DNA of 37,789 nucleotides. Origin: an uncultured Bacteroidales bacterium (GTDB lineage: Bacteria; Bacteroidota; Bacteroidia; Bacteroidales; Bacteroidaceae). Made by a program: the position numbers and the translations under genes. Position 1 is the first letter of the stretch; every line of letters starts with the position of its first letter. Location of the stretch: NCBI GenBank assembly GCA_902772585.1, contig CACYBB010000032.1, forward strand, positions 1 through 37,789, written 5' to 3'. The notes below the pieces were generated by a model. That model made no database searches. It had not been told where the DNA came from and saw only the letters and a program-made list of their open reading frames with translations. Positions 34,161 through 37,789 of this stretch are shown in pieces.

Positions 34161-34209
34161 TACTTCGGCACATAGTTTGTTCGCCTGTTGCCAAACGAAA
34201 AATAAAAAT

Positions 34210-34215
34210 AGGAGG
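34210..34215 (+). promoter_or_regulatory. strong Shine-Dalgarno sequence of clpB
   Basis: AGGAGG 8 nt before the clpB ATG. Full Shine-Dalgarno sequences are rare in this phylum and none of the other genes here has one; it fixes the start at 34224. Confidence 0.75.
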
Positions 34216-34223
34216 ACAAAACT

Positions 34224-36773
34224 ATGACATTAGACAAGTTTACCATCAAAGCGCAGGAGGCGGTCCAGGAGGCCGTTAACACCGCACAACGCAATGGCCA
34301 GCAGACCATCGAACCAGTACACCTGCTGGCTGGCGTTATGAATAAGGCGAAGGACGTCGTGAACTTCCTGCTGCAGAAGTTGGGCGTCAATGCCCAACAG
34401 ATTGACATGCTCGTACAGACGGAGCTGCAACACTTGCCCCGTGTGACTGGGGGTGAACCGTATCTCTCCAGTGATGCTAACAAGGTACTGCTCAAGGCTC
34501 AGGATTATGCTCAGAAATTCGGCGACGAATTTGTTTCGTGCGAGCCAATAGTATTGGCTCTTTATACCGATGGTGCCACGGCTGGTCGCATTCTCAAGGA
34601 TGCTGGCGTGACGGAACGTGAACTGCGTGCCGCTATTGAGTCACTGCGTCAGGGACAGAAGGTGCAGTCGCAGTCGGCTGATGACAACTACCAGTCGCTG
34701 GAGAAATATGCCAAGAACCTTGTTGACCTTGCCCGTCAGGGTAAGCTCGACCCCGTCATTGGTCGTGACGATGAGATTCGTCGTCTGCTTCAGATTCTCT
34801 CGCGTCGTACGAAGAACAACCCGATTCTGATAGGCGAACCAGGTACAGGTAAGACGGCCATCGTTGAAGGTCTTGCTGGTCGTATCGTTCGTGGTGATGT
34901 GCCAGAGAACCTGAAAGACAAGCAACTCTACTCGCTCGATATGGGTGCGCTGGTGGCTGGTGCGAAGTATAAGGGTGAGTTCGAGGAACGTCTGAAGAGC
35001 GTTATCAATGAGGTGACGAAGGCCGAAGGTCGCATCATCCTCTTCATCGACGAGATCCACACCCTCGTGGGTGCTGGTGGTGGTGAGGGGGCCATGGATG
35101 CTGCCAACATCCTGAAGCCAGCCCTCGCTCGTGGTGAACTGCGTGCCATTGGTGCCACCACGCTCAACGAATACCAAAAGTACTTCGAGAAGGACAAGGC
35201 CCTCGAGCGCCGTTTCCAGACAGTCATGGTCGATGAGCCCGATGAGCTGTCGGCTATCTCCATCCTGCGTGGCTTGAAGGAGCGCTATGAGAACCACCAC
35301 AAGGTACGTATTCAGGACGATGCCTGTATCGCTGCCGTCCAACTCTCCGAGCGTTATATCTCCGAGCGTTTCCTGCCCGACAAGGCCATCGACCTGATGG
35401 ATGAGGCTGCCGCCAAACTACGTATGGAGCGCGACTCCGTGCCTGAGGAACTCGACGAGATTACTCGTCGCCTCGCCCAACTGGAGATTGAGCGCGAGAG
35501 CATCAAGCGCGAGGCCGGCTCTGCCGGTAGTGTGCCCAGCGGTTCTGCCGCTGGGGATAAGCTCGCCCAGCTTGATAAGGACATCGCTGAACTCAAGGAG
35601 CAGGAGACACAGTTCCGTGCCAAATGGGAAGGCGAACGCCAACTTATCAATAAGATTCAGCAGGACAAGCAGGAGATGGAGAACTTGAAACTGGAAGCTG
35701 AGCGTGCAGAGCGCGAGGGCGACTATGGCAAGGTGGCCGAAATCCGCTATTCCAAGCTGAAGGCACTTGAGGATGATATCAAGGCCATCCAGGCGCAGCT
35801 GGATAGTGTGTCCAGCGGTTCTGCCGCTGGGAGACTCGTTCGCGAGGAAGTTACTGCCGACGATATCGCAGAAGTCGTCTCCCGCTGGACGGGCATCCCC
35901 GTTACTCGTATGCTGCAGAGCGAACGCGAGAAGTTGTTAAACCTCGAGGAAGAACTGCACCGTCGTGTCATTGGTCAGGACGAAGCCATCAATGCTGTCT
36001 CTGATGCTGTGCGCCGCTCGCGTGCAGGTTTGCAGGACCCCAAGCGTCCCATTGCCTCGTTCATCTTCCTCGGCACTACGGGTGTCGGTAAGACGGAACT
36101 CGCCAAGGCACTGGCTGAATACCTCTTCAATGACGAGCAGATGATGACGCGTATCGATATGTCCGAGTATCAGGAGAAGCATACCGTCTCTCGTCTTGTT
36201 GGTGCCCCTCCGGGCTATGTCGGCTATGACGAGGGTGGTCAGTTGACGGAGGCTGTGCGTCGCAAGCCCTATCAGGTTATCCTGTTCGACGAGATCGAAA
36301 AGGCTCATCCCGATGTCTTCAACATCCTGTTGCAGGTCTTGGACGATGGCCGTCTGACGGACAACAAGGGACGTACCGCCAACTTCAAGAACACCATCAT
36401 CATCATGACCTCTAACGCTACCCGCGAGGAGTTGCGCATGACGATGCGTCCGGAGTTCCTGAACCGAATCGACGAGATTATCACTTTCCAGCAACTCACC
36501 CAGCAGCAGATTGCCGAGGTGGTGCGCCTGCAGATGAAGCGTGTCGCCGATATGTTGGAACCGCAAGGCATCCAGTTGCAGGTTACCGACCAGGCTATCA
36601 ACTATCTGGCGCAGGAAGGCTACGATCCCGACTTCGGTGCGCGTCCCGTTAAGCGTGCCATCCAGAACCTCGTGCTCAACGACCTGTCACGTAAGATTCT
36701 TGCTGACCAGATAGATCGTCAGAAGCCTATCATTGTCGATGAGTTTGGTAACGGCTTGGTGTTCCGAAATTAA
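34224..36773 (+). CDS. clpB: ATP-dependent disaggregase ClpB
   Basis: Heat-shock AAA+ hexamer that, with DnaK, pulls proteins out of aggregates. The 849 residues are ordered as N-domain, NBD1 with Walker A GEPGTGKT (about 204) and Walker [10 protein letters not shown], a coiled-coil M-domain (about 410-535), and NBD2 with GTTGVGKT (about 617), [13 protein letters not shown] and [10 protein letters not shown]. Two oddities are visible. A 28-bp palindromic repeat occurs at both edges of the M-domain and encodes SVPSGSAAG (436-444) and SVSSGSAAG (528-536). Between the sensor-1 Asn (TSN, 731) and the arginine-finger stretch RPEFLN (742) only ten residues occur, where E. coli ClpB has about 30. 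It has a strong Shine-Dalgarno and is probably transcribed alone. Confidence 0.95.
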   Translation: MTLDKFTIKAQEAVQEAVNTAQRNGQQTIEPVHLLAGVMNKAKDVVNFLLQKLGVNAQQIDMLVQTELQHLPRVTGGEPYLSSDANKVLLKAQDYAQKFGDEFVSCEPIVLALYTDGATAGRILKDAGVTERELRAAIESLRQGQKVQSQSADDNYQSLEKYAKNLVDLARQGKLDPVIGRDDEIRRLLQILSRRTKNNPILIGEPGTGKTAIVEGLAGRIVRGDVPENLKDKQLYSLDMGALVAGAKYKGEFEERLKSVINEVTKAEGRIILFIDEIHTLVGAGGGEGAMDAANILKPALARGELRAIGATTLNEYQKYFEKDKALERRFQTVMVDEPDELSAISILRGLKERYENHHKVRIQDDACIAAVQLSERYISERFLPDKAIDLMDEAAAKLRMERDSVPEELDEITRRLAQLEIERESIKREAGSAGSVPSGSAAGDKLAQLDKDIAELKEQETQFRAKWEGERQLINKIQQDKQEMENLKLEAERAEREGDYGKVAEIRYSKLKALEDDIKAIQAQLDSVSSGSAAGRLVREEVTADDIAEVVSRWTGIPVTRMLQSEREKLLNLEEELHRRVIGQDEAINAVSDAVRRSRAGLQDPKRPIASFIFLGTTGVGKTELAKALAEYLFNDEQMMTRIDMSEYQEKHTVSRLVGAPPGYVGYDEGGQLTEAVRRKPYQVILFDEIEKAHPDVFNILLQVLDDGRLTDNKGRTANFKNTIIIMTSNATREELRMTMRPEFLNRIDEIITFQQLTQQQIAEVVRLQMKRVADMLEPQGIQLQVTDQAINYLAQEGYDPDFGARPVKRAIQNLVLNDLSRKILADQIDRQKPIIVDEFGNGLVFRN
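35528..35555. repeat. palindromic 28-bp repeat in clpB, copy 1
   Basis: TAGTGTG followed by a CCCAGCGG/CCGCTGGG hairpin with TTCTG loop. A shorter look-alike (CCGG-CTCTG-CCGG) stands directly upstream at about 35515-35527. It is 27 of 28 bp identical to copy 2. Confidence 0.85.
35804..35831. repeat. palindromic 28-bp repeat in clpB, copy 2
   Basis: Same element as copy 1, exactly 276 bp (92 codons) downstream and in the same reading frame. The single difference is T for C at 35811. Confidence 0.85.
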
Positions 36774-36787
36774 AATAACCAAAAAAA

Positions 36788-36819
36788 TTTGGTATTTTGC
36801 TCGCTTATTTGTACCTTTG
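36788..36819 (+). promoter_or_regulatory. promoter of tRNA-Ser
   Basis: TTTG (36788-36791), 20 bp, TACCTTTG (36812-36819): a full Bacteroidetes promoter 39 nt before the tRNA. Confidence 0.75.
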
Positions 36820-36858
36820 CACCCGCTAAATCCATTTCTGGTGGGTGCAAAGCATTTT

Positions 36859-36946
36859 GGAGAGGTGCTCGAGTGGTTGAAGAGGCACGCCTGGAAAGCG
36901 TGTAACCGGCAAAACCGGTTCGCAGGTTCGAATCCTGTTCTCTCCG
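36859..36946 (+). tRNA. tRNA-Ser (anticodon GGA)
   Basis: 88 nt with the long variable arm expected for serine. The acceptor stem GGAGAGG pairs with TCTCTCC (one G-T). The anticodon stem CACGC/GCGTG encloses the loop CTGGAAA, anticodon GGA at 36893-36895. The variable arm hairpin CCGGC AAAA CCGG and the T-arm GGTTCGAATCC are also seen. The discriminator base is G; the full CCA end is not encoded. Confidence 0.96.
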
Positions 36947-36989
36947 CAGTAAACGCTGATAATCAGCAACTTACAAATTTTACGCACGT

Positions 36990-37029
36990 AAATACGCACA
37001 CTTTTCGCGGATTACGTGCGTATTTCTTT
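36990..37029 (+). terminator. hairpin after tRNA-Ser, possible terminator
   Basis: AAATACGCAC (36990-36999) pairs with GTGCGTATTT (37016-37025), 16-nt loop, followed by CTTTTC. An alternative 11-bp pairing uses 36981-36991 with 37012-37022. Confidence 0.5.
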
Positions 37030-37061
37030 TCCCAATATCTATAATATCCGCTTTCAAGAGA

Positions 37062-37092
37062 CAAAGGTACAATATTTCTTTGAATTTACCAA
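37062..37092 (-). promoter_or_regulatory. promoter pointing back towards tRNA-Ser
   Basis: On the minus strand TTG (37092-37090), 20 bp, TACCTTTG (37069-37062). A full match with no ORF downstream: transcription would run into the hairpin at 37025-36990 and the antisense of the tRNA. Confidence 0.5.
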
Positions 37093-37095
37093 TCG

Positions 37096-37475
37096 TTTCT
37101 CATCTTTTTTCTGGGAACGGTTGCTTCACACCCTCTGGATAATGGACAGGGCGATGACCGGACAGAGTCAAGCCTCTTCCTCAGAAAGCCCGACTTAACG
37201 CAATAAGCCTATGTCGGCATCGGTAAGGGCATGTCACCATCTTACGTCTGGGTAGCCAAGGAAACCTGTCAACGCAGCCGTTTTCCATCAACAAACTGCT
37301 GATTGAAACCTGATGAGACGTACTCTTACCGATACTGTCATTACGGCACTGCTATCGGTTTTCCTCTGAAGATGCCCGATTCTGTCCCTGATGGTCAACA
37401 CTCCTGTTCATTATCCGGCATCGGTACACATACCGCTGCTGTTCCCTTTCTATTACGAGAACTACGACCTGACAG
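37096..37475. other. stretch without a recognisable intact gene
   Basis: No convincing ORF on either strand. On the plus strand short open pieces in changing frames read a little like protein: a segment ending SSSESPT near 37197, one containing YVGIGKGMSPSYVWVAK near 37211-37265, one ending INKLLIET near 37311, and one from the ATG at 37311 broken by a TGA and ending YYENYDLTVNRF near 37488. This may be decayed coding DNA, but chance is not excluded. The 11-bp word CGGCATCGGTA occurs at 37215 and 37416. No link to the tRNA 3' end is seen. Confidence 0.4.
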
Positions 37476-37601
37476 TCAACCGTTTTTAATAACGTCAAAA
37501 CCTTCCAAATAACCGTTATATGGTAGGTTTTCGGTTTTACGTATGTCTTTCAGCAAACTTGTGTTCACTTTCTCTATCTGACTGTGAGAGGATTCTACCA
37601 T
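37476..37601 (-). CDS. small ORF of unknown function (41 aa), overlapping the upstream small ORF
   Basis: The ATG lies within the stop region of the upstream ORF (ATGGTAG, where TAG ends the first frame). The product starts MVESSHSQIEKVNTSLLKDI and ends FDVIKNG. Composition is protein-like, with a predicted short helix. I do not recognise it. Part of it is encoded by an imperfect 10-bp hairpin (37497-37506 with 37522-37531), which weakens the case for coding. With the ORF before it, this could also be one gene with a frameshift. Confidence 0.3.
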   Translation of the reverse strand: MVESSHSQIEKVNTSLLKDIRKTENLPYNGYLEGFDVIKNG

Positions 37602-37774
37602 CCTGAATAGTCGGGCAGTCTCCTCTCACCCTGTGTTATCTGTAACATGTTCTGGACGTAGCCCTTCTCTCCACCGGCATTACCGTTGATAGAGACTGTT
37701 TCTTCACCATTCGTCGTTTGACACATTATGTCGTTTTCCACCACACTTCGTTTCAAAAACTTTTCCTTTTCCAT
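37595..37774 (-). CDS. small ORF of unknown function (59 aa)
   Basis: ATG at 37774, an in-frame TGA 6 nt upstream, and a TAG stop at 37595-37597. The product begins MEKEKFLKRSVVENDIMCQT and ends GERRLPDYSGW; it has no signal peptide or membrane span. I do not recognise it. It is coupled to the following 41-residue ORF by a 7-nt overlap. Its promoter would be outside the window or absent. It could be a remnant of a longer gene. Confidence 0.35.
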   Translation of the reverse strand: MEKEKFLKRSVVENDIMCQTTNGEETVSINGNAGGEKGYVQNMLQITQGERRLPDYSGW

Positions 37775-37789
37775 GTTTCACCAACAGTC

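Noticed and set aside
36778-36793. Hairpin ACCAAA-AAAA-TTTGGT as clpB terminator
   Set aside because: Only 6 AT-rich base pairs, and the right arm is the -33 box of the tRNA promoter; too weak to call.
36859-36960. Integration (att) site at tRNA-Ser
   Set aside because: No second copy of the tRNA 3' end and no integrase gene are found in the window; kept only as a possibility in the findings.
37303-37512. 69-codon plus-strand ORF near the window end
   Set aside because: Composition is not protein-like; the neighbouring frame reads better, and the region has stops in all frames.

Overview
The window looks like chromosome from a Prevotella/Segatella-type member of the Bacteroidetes. The evidence is: many copies of the Bacteroidetes -7 promoter element TAnnTTTG (often with TTG or TTTG 19-20 bp upstream), almost no Shine-Dalgarno sequences, a gldH lipoprotein, DUF4831 and DUF1573 proteins, a RicT/PSP1 protein, and short lipoprotein signal peptides. 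The identification rests on these features and on recalled family sequences; no search was run.

Layout. 2-3016: polynucleotide phosphorylase and a small AraC-type regulator. 3076-4914: a PAP2 phosphatase fused to a likely outer-membrane barrel. 5068-9753 (minus): a beta-glucan group made of an alpha/beta hydrolase fusion, a GH5 lipoprotein and a GH94 cellobiose phosphorylase. 9932-11760: aquaporin Z and class II fructose-bisphosphate aldolase. 11873-14462 (minus): NAD(P)HX repair enzyme and a DUF4831 protein. 14554-18024: hpt, adk, obg and an M23 peptidase lipoprotein. 18036-21696 (minus): metF, holB, ricT and gldH, packed as an operon. 21817-22173: a stand-alone receiver domain. 22217-30781 (minus): a large macroglobulin-like protein, a DUF1573 protein, meaB and ispH, probably one operon. 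30876-34078: a zinc-type CDF exporter divergent from an ADP-forming acyl-CoA synthetase. 34224-36946: clpB and tRNA-Ser(GGA). 36947-37789: poorly coding sequence with two tiny overlapping ORFs.

Most genes are ordinary housekeeping genes and I see no complete mobile element, CRISPR array or defence island. Three things stand out. (1) The aldolase lacks the HxDH active-site segment through what looks like a clean in-frame 24-nt deletion. (2) A scatter of tiny tandem arrays with 7, 8, 9 or 14 bp period sits both between genes and in frame inside ispH, holB and the macroglobulin gene; in clpB a palindromic 28-bp repeat brackets the M-domain. (3) The CDF/acyl-CoA synthetase intergenic region carries two 15-bp palindromes that look like operators. 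ClpB also appears shortened in its second ATPase domain.
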